Numbered from the stretch's first letter, positions 1 to 7,187 are shown. The stretch is DNA of 11,873 nt from JASMTM01 sp964441735 (GCA_964441735.1 CAYTVB010000050.1:1-11873); one strand, 5' to 3'. Program-made: numbers and translations. Notes: generated from the letters alone by a model not told the origin.

Positions 1-183
1 TCCTTTTCTGGAATAGCACTTTGCCTTTTCAGTACATTCACGTCTTTCTTTTTTCTTTCTTTTTCAATGCTGGGAATATTAGTAAGGGTGGAATATAAAG
101 AACAAAAACTGATAAAGGACTTCAAGGAGTTGTACCTCGATTACAGCAGGAGAAGTTATAAACTGATCCCTTTTATTTACTGA
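1..183 (+). CDS. C-terminal fragment of an isoprenylcysteine carboxyl methyltransferase-like membrane protein (5' end outside window)
   Basis: An open frame enters at base 1 and runs 60 codons to TGA at 181-183. It is too short and incomplete to be picked up as a whole ORF. The first ~28 residues are hydrophobic and Phe/Leu-rich, consistent with a last membrane helix. Next comes RVEYKEQKL, then KDFKELYLDYSRRSYKLIP near the end. This Arg-x-Glu-x-x-Glu-x-x-Leu, then F-x-x-x-Y-x-x-Y, then Ile-Pro pattern is the C-terminal signature of the ICMT/phospholipid methyltransferase-like family of small membrane methylases, which bind S-adenosylmethionine there. Seen: the frame and motif. Inferred: the family. 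The substrate cannot be told, and bacterial members rarely have a known one. The stop overlaps the convergent transporter gene by 7 bases. Confidence 0.6.
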   Translation, partial: SFSGIALCLFSTFTSFFFLSFSMLGILVRVEYKEQKLIKDFKELYLDYSRRSYKLIPFIY

Positions 184-1088
184 ACCAGCAGAATTATCAA
201 TGGAATTGAAATTAATGAAAACAGGGTCGAAATGAAGACACCTCTGGAACCGAAATGATAGTCAGATTCGTACTTTCTCGCAAAAACTGCACTGTTTACT
301 GCAGCGGGCATACCGCTTAATATGACAGGTATTGCCCTTACAATACCTGAAAAACCCAGTAATGTCAGAACTAAATACATTGCAGCAGGGATAGCTGCAA
401 GTTTTATTACTGTATATATTTGCAGCTTCGGTTCTTTTAGAGCTTTGGTGATTTTTGTTTCTGCAAGCAGTGCGCCAACAACAATCATTGCCATGGGTGT
501 TGTGGAATCACCTAAAAGAGTTATAGAAGACTGTAGTGCTGCTGGTAATTTAATGGAAAGCAGAAAAAATATAAATCCTGTTAATGTGGCGATAAGACCG
601 GGATTGGTCAGAAATCTGGCATTAAATCTTGTGTCTTCACCTTTTACATATTTAATACCAGCCGTCCATAAGAATATGTTAAACCATATATTGAAAAGAG
701 CAACGTGGAAGACTCCTTCTCTACCAAAGGCAGCATCCATTACCGGATAACCTAATAAACCAACGTTACCAAAAACAAGCATAAATTTGAAAACGCCCTG
801 TTTACTTGAATCTATCTTTAGAATTTTTGTTACCGGTGAAGCTAAAATGACCATGACACCATAAAAAATCAAGCCCATTGTCATTACGGTGATGCCACTT
901 GCAAAAATATCCTTTGAAAAGGGAAAATCCATTGATGTGAAAATCTTTGCCGGTAAAGTAACATATATGATTATGTTTGCAAGTTCTTTGGTAAAATCCG
1001 GTGAAATCAGATTTATTTTTCTTACAACAAAACCAAGTCCTACCAGCAGGAACAAAACGATTATTTCATTAACGACAATTTCTACCAA
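177..1088 (-). CDS. AEC-family (auxin efflux carrier-like) membrane transporter
   Basis: A 303-residue, very hydrophobic protein with about ten predicted membrane segments, roughly at residues 5-22, 35-53, 62-85, 101-120, 124-146, 162-178, 190-210, 225-245, 253-270 and 284-302. The arrangement is five helices, a short charged centre (KYVKGEDTRFNARF), then five more. The second half carries STTPMAMIVVGALLAE, a typical AEC element, and a helix-breaking GMPAAVNSAVFA near the end. Bacterial AEC members export or exchange small organic anions such as malate or malonate; no substrate can be read here. The start is TTG (1086-1088), supported by AAGGAGA at 1096-1102, eight bases upstream. It lies 39 bases downstream of the aldo/keto reductase on the same strand, so co-transcription is likely. 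Its 3' end overlaps the convergent gene at 177-183. Confidence 0.88.
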   Translation of the reverse strand: MVEIVVNEIIVLFLLVGLGFVVRKINLISPDFTKELANIIIYVTLPAKIFTSMDFPFSKDIFASGITVMTMGLIFYGVMVILASPVTKILKIDSSKQGVFKFMLVFGNVGLLGYPVMDAAFGREGVFHVALFNIWFNIFLWTAGIKYVKGEDTRFNARFLTNPGLIATLTGFIFFLLSIKLPAALQSSITLLGDSTTPMAMIVVGALLAETKITKALKEPKLQIYTVIKLAAIPAAMYLVLTLLGFSGIVRAIPVILSGMPAAVNSAVFARKYESDYHFGSRGVFISTLFSLISIPLIILLVQ

Positions 1089-1127
1089 TAAATTTTCTCC
1101 TTATCTCAATATCATTCCAGTAAAACC

Positions 1128-2255
1128 TTATTTTGTTAGATAGCTATGTGCTTCCTTAAGAAGTTCAATTACATTGAGATTTTGAGGACAGGCATCTTCA
1201 CACTGTCCGCATTCTATACACTGAGAAACATCGCCTTTTTGTTCTTCAAGGTTTTTGTAATGTTTTGAATACTTCTTTTTTTCATTGTACATAACTGAAT
1301 CATTGTACCAGGAAAATATAGTAGGTATCCGTACCTTTTGAGGACAGGGCATACAGTAATTACATCCGGTGCAATTTACCATAATCTTATCTTTATATAC
1401 ACTGATGACCTTTTCTATAATCTGTTTCTCGTTATCTGTCATTACATTGGTTTGCGCCTCATCAAAGATTTTAATATCTTCCTTGAGCTGCTCCATTGTA
1501 CTCACACCACTGAGGATCACGCTGACTTCAGGGAAGTTATATAACCATCTGAAAGCCCATTCTACGGGTGTTCGTTTTACATTTGCCTGTTTGTAAACAT
1601 CTTCAATGTCCTTTGAAGGGAGCTGTGCGAGTTTACCCCCGCGTAGAGGTTCCATTACTACAACCGGTATACCTTTATTTGAAGCATACTTAAGACCCTC
1701 CACTCCTGCCTGGTATTCCTGGTCAAGTATATTTAGCTGTATCTGGCACATGTCCCAGTTATATGAATCTATAATATTTTTAAAGGTTGGATATTTATCG
1801 TGAAATGAAAAACCTGCGAATTTTATTTTCCCTTTTCTTTTTGCCTCATCTAAAAACTTCAATGCACCGAGTTCTTTAATTTTGTTCCAGCTTTTCTCAC
1901 TTAATGCGTGTAAAAGATATATTTCAACGTGGTCGGTTTGAAGTCTTTCCAGCTGTTCATCCAGGTATTTTTCAAAATCTTCATATTTTTCTATAAGCCA
2001 TACCGGAGATTTTGTGGCTATATGTGTTCTTTCCCTATATCCATCTTTGAGAGCTTTGCCGAGTACTACCTCGCTCTCTCCGTTATGATAAGGATATGCT
2101 GTATCAAGGTAGTTAACACCATTATCAACGGTATGTCGTATCATTCTTATTGCTTCTCTTTCATCAACTTTGTCATCCCTTGTGGGAAAACGCATACAAC
2201 CCATTCCAAATCTTGAGGTTTTTAGACCGGTTTTACCAAACGTTATGTACTGCAT
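1128..2255 (-). CDS. Aldo/keto reductase with C-terminal 2[4Fe-4S] ferredoxin-like domain
   Basis: A 375-residue cytoplasmic oxidoreductase. Residues 1-~285 are an aldo/keto reductase TIM barrel, opening with YITFGKTGLKTSRFGMGCMR. The full catalytic tetrad is visible: Asp51 and Tyr56 (LDTAYPYHNGE), Lys82 (ATKSPVW) and His116 (LLHALSE). The tail carries CTGCNYCMPCP (Cys295/298/301/304) and CIECGQCEDACP (Cys346/349/352/356), enough for two [4Fe-4S] clusters. This domain pair defines a known group of predicted iron-sulfur aldo/keto reductases common in anaerobes (COG1453-type); their substrates are mostly unknown. ATG at 2253-2255 is chosen because AGGAGGG lies just upstream (2261-2267). A longer frame opening with TTG at 2318 would begin inside the likely -35 box. 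The AEC transporter follows after 39 bases, suggesting a shared transcript and perhaps a shared substrate (inference). Confidence 0.93.
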   Translation of the reverse strand: MQYITFGKTGLKTSRFGMGCMRFPTRDDKVDEREAIRMIRHTVDNGVNYLDTAYPYHNGESEVVLGKALKDGYRERTHIATKSPVWLIEKYEDFEKYLDEQLERLQTDHVEIYLLHALSEKSWNKIKELGALKFLDEAKRKGKIKFAGFSFHDKYPTFKNIIDSYNWDMCQIQLNILDQEYQAGVEGLKYASNKGIPVVVMEPLRGGKLAQLPSKDIEDVYKQANVKRTPVEWAFRWLYNFPEVSVILSGVSTMEQLKEDIKIFDEAQTNVMTDNEKQIIEKVISVYKDKIMVNCTGCNYCMPCPQKVRIPTIFSWYNDSVMYNEKKKYSKHYKNLEEQKGDVSQCIECGQCEDACPQNLNVIELLKEAHSYLTK

Positions 2256-2289
2256 GATAACCCTCCTGATCAAACAATTTATTTTCAAT

Positions 2290-2318
2290 ACTATTTTATC
2301 ATCAATAAAGTAAGTCAA
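2290..2318 (-). promoter_or_regulatory. Likely sigma-70-type promoter of the aldo/keto reductase-transporter operon
   Basis: On the minus strand, TTGACT (2313-2318; five of six matches to TTGACA) is followed after exactly 17 bases by AATAGT (2290-2295; four of six matches to TATAAT). The expected transcript start near 2283 leaves a leader of about 28 bases containing the ribosome site AGGAGGG. This agrees with the ATG at 2255 as the start. Confidence 0.5.
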
Positions 2319-2391
2319 ACGAATCTAATGTTTTTGTTTTGTGTAGGAATAATGTTCATTTACTTAAATAAAAAATGAGTGCATTAGCAAA

Positions 2392-2420
2392 TTAAACTGT
2401 AGCAGTGTTGTTACTATAAA
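2392..2420 (+). promoter_or_regulatory. Candidate promoter of the small lipoprotein gene
   Basis: TTAAAC (2392-2397), a 17-base spacer and TATAAA (2415-2420). The -35 box is weak (three of six). Only the -10 box and spacing support it. The rest of the 247-base divergent gap (2256-2502) holds nothing else convincing; TATTCG and CGAATA at about 2420-2455 form a loose inverted repeat. Confidence 0.3.
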
Positions 2421-2502
2421 TATTCGGATTCGACTTCATAAAACGTTTCGAATAAATGCAGGCAGGGAGTACAATGTTGTTGTCAAAAGAGGAGGGGTAA
2501 CA

Positions 2503-3033
2503 ATGAAGAAGCTTTCCTTAGTAATAATTATGGTGCTTGTTCTATTTTTGCTGAGTGGTTGTCCATGGCTGTTTTTAAAGTGTCTGGACTTTGAAGGATT
2601 AACCATAGGTACTAAGTATTATGTAGGAGATAGTTTCAATGAAGGTCTTACGCAGGTGAAAGCAGAAACTTTTTATTATTATGGTGGTGGTTCAACAAAC
2701 AATGGCTATGCTGAAGTCCAGGCCGGTGGAATGGCAGGTGGTTCAAGGAAAGAGATTTGGACAAATAATGTTAATCTTAAATTTAGGTTTCCGGGAGTAC
2801 CTTCCAGTTTAGAACTGAATTATGGTTATTATGGAGGAAATGTCAATATAGAAATAAACGGTACGCTTAAAAATGAAACAGATATCATATCTTTTAATGG
2901 TTCTGTTATTTCAGGTGTTTCTGTTACTGTATCAGACCCTGTTAAAGGAATACTCACTTTGCAGGGTACAATCGATTCTTTTTCCATTGGTGGTCAGGAA
3001 TTCGTTATAGATCACGTTTGTCCCAAGAAATAG
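2503..3033 (+). CDS. Small secreted lipoprotein, beta-strand-rich, function unknown
   Basis: A 176-residue protein starting with a lipoprotein signal: Lys2-Lys3, a hydrophobic core, then lipobox LLSGC with Cys20 as the lipidated residue. The mature part is rich in Gly, Tyr, Val and Asn, with alternating patterns typical of a beta-sandwich. Recognisable blocks are CLDFEGLTIGTKYYVGDSF, a Gly-rich GGMAGG, NYGYYGGNVNIEINGTLKN, and an ending GGQEFVIDHVC. The overall pattern (CxDFEgl..GttY.vGD.F ... GEYGGN-like NIEING ... GGQE..ID) recalls an uncharacterised secreted domain I have seen in diverse bacteria; I cannot name a function. Cys27 and Cys173 bracket the domain and could form a disulfide. The start is firmly set by AGGAGGGG at 2490-2497. 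It stands alone, divergent from the reductase operon and 23 bases from the convergent ABC operon, with no obvious terminator between. Confidence 0.8.
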   Translation: MKKLSLVIIMVLVLFLLSGCPWLFLKCLDFEGLTIGTKYYVGDSFNEGLTQVKAETFYYYGGGSTNNGYAEVQAGGMAGGSRKEIWTNNVNLKFRFPGVPSSLELNYGYYGGNVNIEINGTLKNETDIISFNGSVISGVSVTVSDPVKGILTLQGTIDSFSIGGQEFVIDHVCPKK

Positions 3034-3056
3034 CTGTTAATCATAATATATTTATG

Positions 3057-4133
3057 TTAGGTAGTTGTTAGCCTTGAGAAAAGAGGAACAGCTACTGAAA
3101 GTGTTACAAAAGCAAATATTGTTAAAGCAATAATATCTATCCTGATACTGGATAAAGAAGCTCCCATAATCATTACTTTTCTCAGTGCATCTGCAGCAAA
3201 GGTTAAAGGGAAAGCTTTTGATAGATATTGCATGAATTTTGGCATCTGTTCTACGGGAAAAAATACTCCGGAAAGGAATAACATGGGGAAAGTAATTGAT
3301 GTCAATATCATCTGCGATGATTCCTGATCAGGTGCCCCAGCTGTAATAATTATTCCTATACCTATGAAACTGAAAATTCCGAGTATCAAAAGAAAAAATG
3401 TTAAAAGCAATGAACCCTGAATGGTAACGCCAAACAGGAAGATTGCAAGCAATAAAATAACTACCGCCTGTAACAATCCTCTCGTCGTTTGAGACAGGAC
3501 TTTGCCCAGAACAATTGAAAAGCGAGGTATTGGAGTTGTCATTATTCCGTCCATGGTACCCTTTTCTTTCTCCATGGTTATTGCGGCAGCAAGGCCATTG
3601 ACTACGCTCATTACAGCAACCATAGCCATTATTCCCGGAGCCATAAAACTGTAATAACTGAACTCGCCACCTGAAGGATTTTCAATTTTCATGTCAATTT
3701 GAGCCTGAGATCCATCCATACTGTTGCCAAGAGTGGACATGACACCCTGTGAAACAGACATCGCCATTTGTGGATTAGAAGGACTGGGAATAATCCTTAC
3801 AGTGACTTCGTTATTCGCTAAAACACTGCCAAGGAAATTTTCGGGAACTATCATGCCCGCATCGGCTTTTTCTTCGACAAGAAATGAACGTAATTCCTCC
3901 TCACTTGAGACGGAGGTAAAGCTTTAAATTTCATTGTCGTGCATCATTTTTTCAAAACCATTATCATGTGAAAGAACAGCTACGTTCATATCTCTATTTG
4001 ACTGCATTTTTGGGAAGATATAACCGGTCATGAGCATCATAAAAACAGGCATTATTATAAAGGCTATAAGAGCAAACCGGCTTCTAAAGAAATAAATCAG
4101 GTCTTTTACAGCAATGAATAATGCGTATTTCAT
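3057..4133 (-). pseudogene. ABC-2-type transporter permease interrupted by one in-frame TAA
   Basis: The frame from ATG 4131-4133 reads 69 residues, meets TAA at 3924-3926, then continues open in the same frame for 288 codons to TAA at 3057-3059. Together this is a normal-length ABC-2 permease of about 358 residues. The N-terminal piece has a cytoplasmic helix, the first membrane helix (about residues 19-41) and the start of the external loop (VAVLSHDNGF). After the stop the loop resumes with SFTSVSSEEELRSFL and ADAGMIVPENFLG, exactly what family members show there. Then follow EKEKGTMDGIMTTPI and five or so membrane helices. No base is lost; one substitution (for example AAA to TAA) explains it. 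The first downstream in-frame ATG (codon 94, 3852-3854) lacks a ribosome site. The start overlaps the ATPase stop as TAATG, preceded by AGGAGG. The gene is either inactivated, read through, or misassembled. Confidence 0.85.
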
Positions 4134-5128
4134 TATCTGATCCTCCTGTTTTCGAACCTATTTTCAACCTTTTTTCCGGGATTATCCCTCATTTCATGAC
4201 CTGTAAGCTTAATGAAGACATCTTCAAGCGTTGGTTCGATTGTTTTTATACCTTTTACAGGTATACTATTTTCCCGAAGCAAGGTTATAAGAATTTCCAG
4301 AGGATCATCAGAGTTCATATACAACCTTATCTCATCAGAAGATTTATTAACAATTTTTTCCACACACTGCAGCCCGTTTATTATAGAAAACATTGAATTT
4401 GTGATATTTGGTATATCTAGATCGATTATCCTTGTCTTATTGTTTTCTATCATGCGTTTGAGATTCTTTGATGTGTCCATTGCAGCGATTTTACCATGAT
4501 CAATTATTGCTATCCTGTCTGATAAATTATCTGCTTCAACCATTATGTGTGTTGTTAAGACTATCGTTTTACCCTGTTCATTGAGTTCCCGTATGAATTC
4601 TCTTATACTACGTGTGGTTTGTGGATCAAGTCCCAGTGTTGGTTCGTCAAGAAAGATAACCTCAGGGTCGTGCAGCAAAGATCTGATTACATTTATTCTT
4701 TGCTTCATACCGGTTGAAAATCGGCCTACCCGGGCCTTTTTCCATTCGGACATTTCAACCATTTCAAGAAGCTCTTCACATCTTTTTTTTGCATATGATG
4801 TATCCATGTTGTTTAGTCTGGCAAAGAACATCAGGTTTTCCATGGCTGTAAGTCTGTCATAAAGTATGGTCTTTTCGGAAACCAGTCCTATGTTTTTTCT
4901 AACCCTTTTTGCTTCTTTTACGACATCATGACCATTCACATAAGCTTTTCCATCAGTAGGCTTCGTAAGAGTAGTTAACATTCTTATAGTTGTCGATTTA
5001 CCTGCACCATTAGGGCCAAGAAGTCCAAATATTTCACCTTTTTTTACTTTGAAACTAACATTGTCTACCGCAAGTACCTGTTTGAATTGTTTTGTAAGAT
5101 TTTTCGCTTCAATTACTATTTTCTCCAC
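4133..5128 (-). CDS. ABC transporter ATP-binding protein (DrrA/CcmA-type exporter subunit)
   Basis: A 331-residue cytoplasmic ATPase that powers the ABC-2 permease encoded just downstream. Visible motifs: Walker A GPNGAGKST (38-46), signature FSTGMKQR (137-144), Walker B VIFLDEP (157-163), D-loop GLDP, and H-loop His194 (LTTH). The Q-loop position reads VSEKT, with Glu85 in place of Gln, a substitution common in this branch. Residues ~220-331 form the extra C-terminal domain of DrrA-like exporters, ending in the usual IEPTLEDVFIKLTG. Family members export drugs, lipids or peptides; the cargo here is unknown. The start is GTG (5126-5128) with AGGTGA just upstream, inside the end of the padR-like gene, which it overlaps by 20 bases. 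Its stop overlaps the permease start by one base. This tight packing implies translational coupling of all three genes. Confidence 0.95.
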   Translation of the reverse strand: MEKIVIEAKNLTKQFKQVLAVDNVSFKVKKGEIFGLLGPNGAGKSTTIRMLTTLTKPTDGKAYVNGHDVVKEAKRVRKNIGLVSEKTILYDRLTAMENLMFFARLNNMDTSYAKKRCEELLEMVEMSEWKKARVGRFSTGMKQRINVIRSLLHDPEVIFLDEPTLGLDPQTTRSIREFIRELNEQGKTIVLTTHIMVEADNLSDRIAIIDHGKIAAMDTSKNLKRMIENNKTRIIDLDIPNITNSMFSIINGLQCVEKIVNKSSDEIRLYMNSDDPLEILITLLRENSIPVKGIKTIEPTLEDVFIKLTGHEMRDNPGKKVENRFENRRIR

Positions 5129-5639
5129 TGCTACTCACCTCATTTGTTTCTTTTATAATTTTATTTATTGTTTGTGTCAATTTTATACTCAAATCCATTA
5201 AATCATTGAGTGTTCTGGGATCATCCCAGTTAGTTTCCAGGATTTTATTGTACAGATTGTGTAATTGTTTTTTTACACTTATTGGGATATTTCTTATAGC
5301 TTCCGGGGGCTTATGAAGTGGTATATCTTCATTGAAATATTCTGAAAATAATTTAGAGAGGCTCTGAAGATTCTTTTTTGTTTCCAAATGTTTGTTTCTA
5401 AGATCATTGTAAGCAGATCTACCTTTTTTTGTGGCGGCGTATGTTTTTCTTCTTCCATCTTTGGTCATTAGAAGATAGCCTTTTTCCTCCAGGTTTTTTA
5501 GTATTGGATAAACTGAACCTGGCGAGGCGTTGAACCCCGTTTTATTGGAAATAAGGTTCATCAATTTATATCCATGCAATTCACCATGCTCTATAATCAT
5601 TTCCAGCACAAAATACTTTAGAAAGCCATACTTAAAAAT
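5109..5639 (-). CDS. PadR-family transcriptional regulator of the adjacent ABC exporter, probable ATT start
   Basis: A winged-helix regulator, first gene of the ABC operon. The N-terminal half has the PadR hallmarks: KYGFLKYFVLEMI, HGYKL, the recognition region SPGSVYPILKNLEEKGYL (about residues 39-56) and wing DGRRKTYAATKKG. The C-terminal ~85 residues are helical and charged, and probably dimerise or sense the ligand. The start needs care. A GTG at 5607-5609 gives 166 residues but has no ribosome site and cuts away helix 1. The frame continues upstream through KYGFLKYF to two ATT codons, with GGAG (5647-5650) seven bases before the second ATT (5637-5639). I therefore place the start at that ATT (176 residues). 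Family members of this kind repress an exporter operon until a toxic ligand binds. It overlaps the ATPase gene by 20 bases. Confidence 0.88.
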   Translation of the reverse strand: MFKYGFLKYFVLEMIIEHGELHGYKLMNLISNKTGFNASPGSVYPILKNLEEKGYLLMTKDGRRKTYAATKKGRSAYNDLRNKHLETKKNLQSLSKLFSEYFNEDIPLHKPPEAIRNIPISVKKQLHNLYNKILETNWDDPRTLNDLMDLSIKLTQTINKIIKETNEVSSSGENSN

Positions 5640-5651
5640 AATATCACTCCG

Positions 5652-5671
5652 ATATATCGTTTTCGATATAT
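5652..5671. promoter_or_regulatory. Palindromic operator, likely PadR autoregulatory site
   Basis: A perfect inverted repeat, ATATATCG-TTTT-CGATATAT: eight-base arms and a four-base spacer. It lies between the -10 box of the padR-ABC operon (shares two bases with it) and the ribosome site (ends one base before it at 5651). A bound dimer would cover the transcript start. AT-rich TATCG/CGATA palindromes are a usual kind of PadR-family target. Binding by this protein is inferred. Confidence 0.72.
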
Positions 5672-5678
5672 TATATCA
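5670..5678 (-). promoter_or_regulatory. Extended -10 promoter of the padR-ABC operon
   Basis: On the minus strand TGATATAAT is a perfect extended -10 element (TGn plus TATAAT). No good -35 box lies 16-18 bases upstream, which extended -10 promoters can do without. The predicted start falls about seven bases downstream, inside the palindrome at 5652-5671. Confidence 0.6.
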
Positions 5679-5694
5679 TAATAACCGGTATTAT
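5678..5694. repeat. Second AT-rich imperfect palindrome upstream of padR
   Basis: ATAATA-ACCGG-TATTAT: six-base perfect arms around an ACCGG centre, over the -20 to -35 part of the padR promoter. Its sequence differs from the CGATAT palindrome, so it may be a site for another regulator, an accessory site, or chance in AT-rich DNA. Confidence 0.3.
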
Positions 5695-5805
5695 AGTTTG
5701 AAAATTACTTATTTTTTAAGGTGACGTAGTGTTTTAATTGATGATATAAACTTTGTTAAACAACGGTAATAACGCCATTTTAGCTTAGTTTATGGAATAA
5801 TAAAA

Positions 5806-5814
5806 TGATATAAT
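5806..5814 (+). promoter_or_regulatory. Extended -10 promoter of the alkaline phosphatase gene
   Basis: TGATATAAT, identical to the element in front of the divergent padR-type gene. The -35 region is poor (TTAGTT-like at 5785-5790). The expected start near 5821 gives a leader of about 32 bases holding GGAGGTGA (5837-5844). No Pho-box-like direct repeat was recognised upstream. Confidence 0.5.
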
Positions 5815-5852
5815 GTTTATTGCCTAATTCTCTTATGGAGGTGAGTTTTTTT

Positions 5853-7172
5853 ATGAAGAAACTGCTCCTTGTTATGTTATTTTCTTTCTTGCTGGTAACT
5901 CTTGTTGCAGCTGATTATACCAAGAACGTTATTCTTTTAGTTGGAGACGGAATGGGAATCAATCAGGTGCTTCTCACGAGTTTTATTGAAGGAAGAGATC
6001 TACACATGATGAAAGCTCCATATTTTGGAAGTGCGACAACATATTCCGCAAACAGCAATGTAACAGATTCTGCAGCCGCAGGGTCGGCTTTATCGACGGG
6101 GTTTAAGACAAATAGCGGAATGATAGGTATGTTGCCTGATGGTACTATTATACCTAATATTGTTGAAATTGCAGCGAAAAATGGTGTGAAGACAGGTATA
6201 GTTGCAACTTGTAGAGTAACTCACGCTACCCCTGCTTCCTTCTATGGTCATGTAGAAGATAGAGGATACGAAAACGATCTTGCTGAACAGTTAGTTAACA
6301 GTCCTCTTGATGTTGTTCTTGGTGGTGGTTCAAGACATTTTGTGTCAGCTGGTGGTAATAGAACAGATGGAAAAGACCTCATAACACTTGCAAAATCGAA
6401 GGGTTTTGATTATATAACAACAAAAACTGAACTCGAGAATTATGAAGGAGACAGGCTTCTTGGACTCTTCTCATCAAGTCATCTTGATGCAGTTACAGAA
6501 AGAAGTGGAGAACAACCGCTGCTTCCTGAAATGACAAAGAAGGCGCTTGATGTATTGTCAAAAGATGGTGAACCTTTCTTCCTCATGGTTGAAGGCTCAC
6601 AGATAGATTGGGAAAGCCATGGAAACGATGTATATGGTGTTTGGAAAGAAACAATCGAATTTGACAACGCTGTAAAAGTAGCACTTGATTTTGCTGAAGA
6701 GCATCCCAACACACTTATTATTGTAACCTCCGATCATGAAACAGGTGGACTGGGTCTTTCTTCTGGCGGTTACACAGTAAATCTTGAAAAAATCAGAAAT
6801 GATTACACAAGAACCGCAGATTGGCTTTTCTACAATTATGGAGATTCTGTTGAAAGCTTGAAAGATGCAATGAAGAAATACTGCAACGTTGAAATGACTG
6901 AAGAAGATGTTGAACTATTTAAGAAGTTGAGTGCAGAATCCTATTACGGTGGTCCCAATTCAATTGGTACAATTCTCAGTAAGCATGTTGATGTAGGATG
7001 GACAACATATGACCATACTGCTGCACCTGTTCCTGTATTTGCTTTTGGTCCTGGAGCAAATAATTTTACTGGAATTTACGATCTAACAAATATTCCAAGA
7101 ATGATAGGCATACTTGCAGGCTATGAATTGATCTATCCGGTTTATCAGGTTCCTGCCATTGGTGAACACTAA
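5853..7172 (+). CDS. Secreted alkaline phosphatase
   Basis: A 439-residue metal-dependent phosphomonoesterase (PhoA superfamily, EC 3.1.3.1), expected in the periplasm. A signal peptide occupies residues 1-20 (MKKLLL..., cleavage after LVAA). The catalytic set is complete: metal ligand Asp32 (VGDGMG), Asp72-Ser73 with Ser73 the nucleophile (TDSAAAGSALSTG), VTHATPASF (122-130), Arg137 for phosphate binding (HVEDR), Glu247/Asp252/His256 (VEGSQIDWESHG), Asp294-His295 (TSDHETGG) and His388 (YDHTAAPVPV). His124 replaces the Asp153 of the E. coli enzyme. His at this place is common in other bacterial and animal phosphatases and usually goes with a different third metal. The start is ATG 5853, with GGAGGTGA eight bases before. 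A TTG in frame at 5820 has no ribosome site and would bury the signal peptide. It is a single-gene unit closed by the hairpin at 7188-7217. Confidence 0.95.
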   Translation: MKKLLLVMLFSFLLVTLVAADYTKNVILLVGDGMGINQVLLTSFIEGRDLHMMKAPYFGSATTYSANSNVTDSAAAGSALSTGFKTNSGMIGMLPDGTIIPNIVEIAAKNGVKTGIVATCRVTHATPASFYGHVEDRGYENDLAEQLVNSPLDVVLGGGSRHFVSAGGNRTDGKDLITLAKSKGFDYITTKTELENYEGDRLLGLFSSSHLDAVTERSGEQPLLPEMTKKALDVLSKDGEPFFLMVEGSQIDWESHGNDVYGVWKETIEFDNAVKVALDFAEEHPNTLIIVTSDHETGGLGLSSGGYTVNLEKIRNDYTRTADWLFYNYGDSVESLKDAMKKYCNVEMTEEDVELFKKLSAESYYGGPNSIGTILSKHVDVGWTTYDHTAAPVPVFAFGPGANNFTGIYDLTNIPRMIGILAGYELIYPVYQVPAIGEH

Positions 7173-7187
7173 TTAAAATATGAGAAA

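Noticed and set aside
322..750. Plus-strand open frame of 142 codons
   Set aside because: It lies wholly opposite the AEC transporter gene, has no ribosome site and no recognisable motif; it is an antisense shadow.
2256..2318. Longer aldo/keto reductase starting at TTG 2318
   Set aside because: The added 21 residues do not belong to the barrel fold, and the codon lies inside the probable -35 box. ATG 2255 has a strong ribosome site.
2398..2413. Imperfect palindrome GTAGCA-GTGT-TGTTAC upstream of the lipoprotein
   Set aside because: It has one mismatch in short arms and no matching copy elsewhere in the window; it is compatible with chance in an AT-rich spacer.
3034..3056. Search for a bidirectional terminator between the convergent lipoprotein and permease genes
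   Set aside because: The 23-base gap contains no stem of useful length, so no terminator is called.
3057..3926. Programmed frameshift or two separate permease genes
   Set aside because: Both halves are in the same frame, separated only by the stop codon, so no shift is involved. Neither half alone makes a known permease type.
5820..5852. Upstream TTG start for the alkaline phosphatase
   Set aside because: It would put eleven residues before the signal peptide, and the ribosome site GGAGGTGA is placed for ATG 5853.
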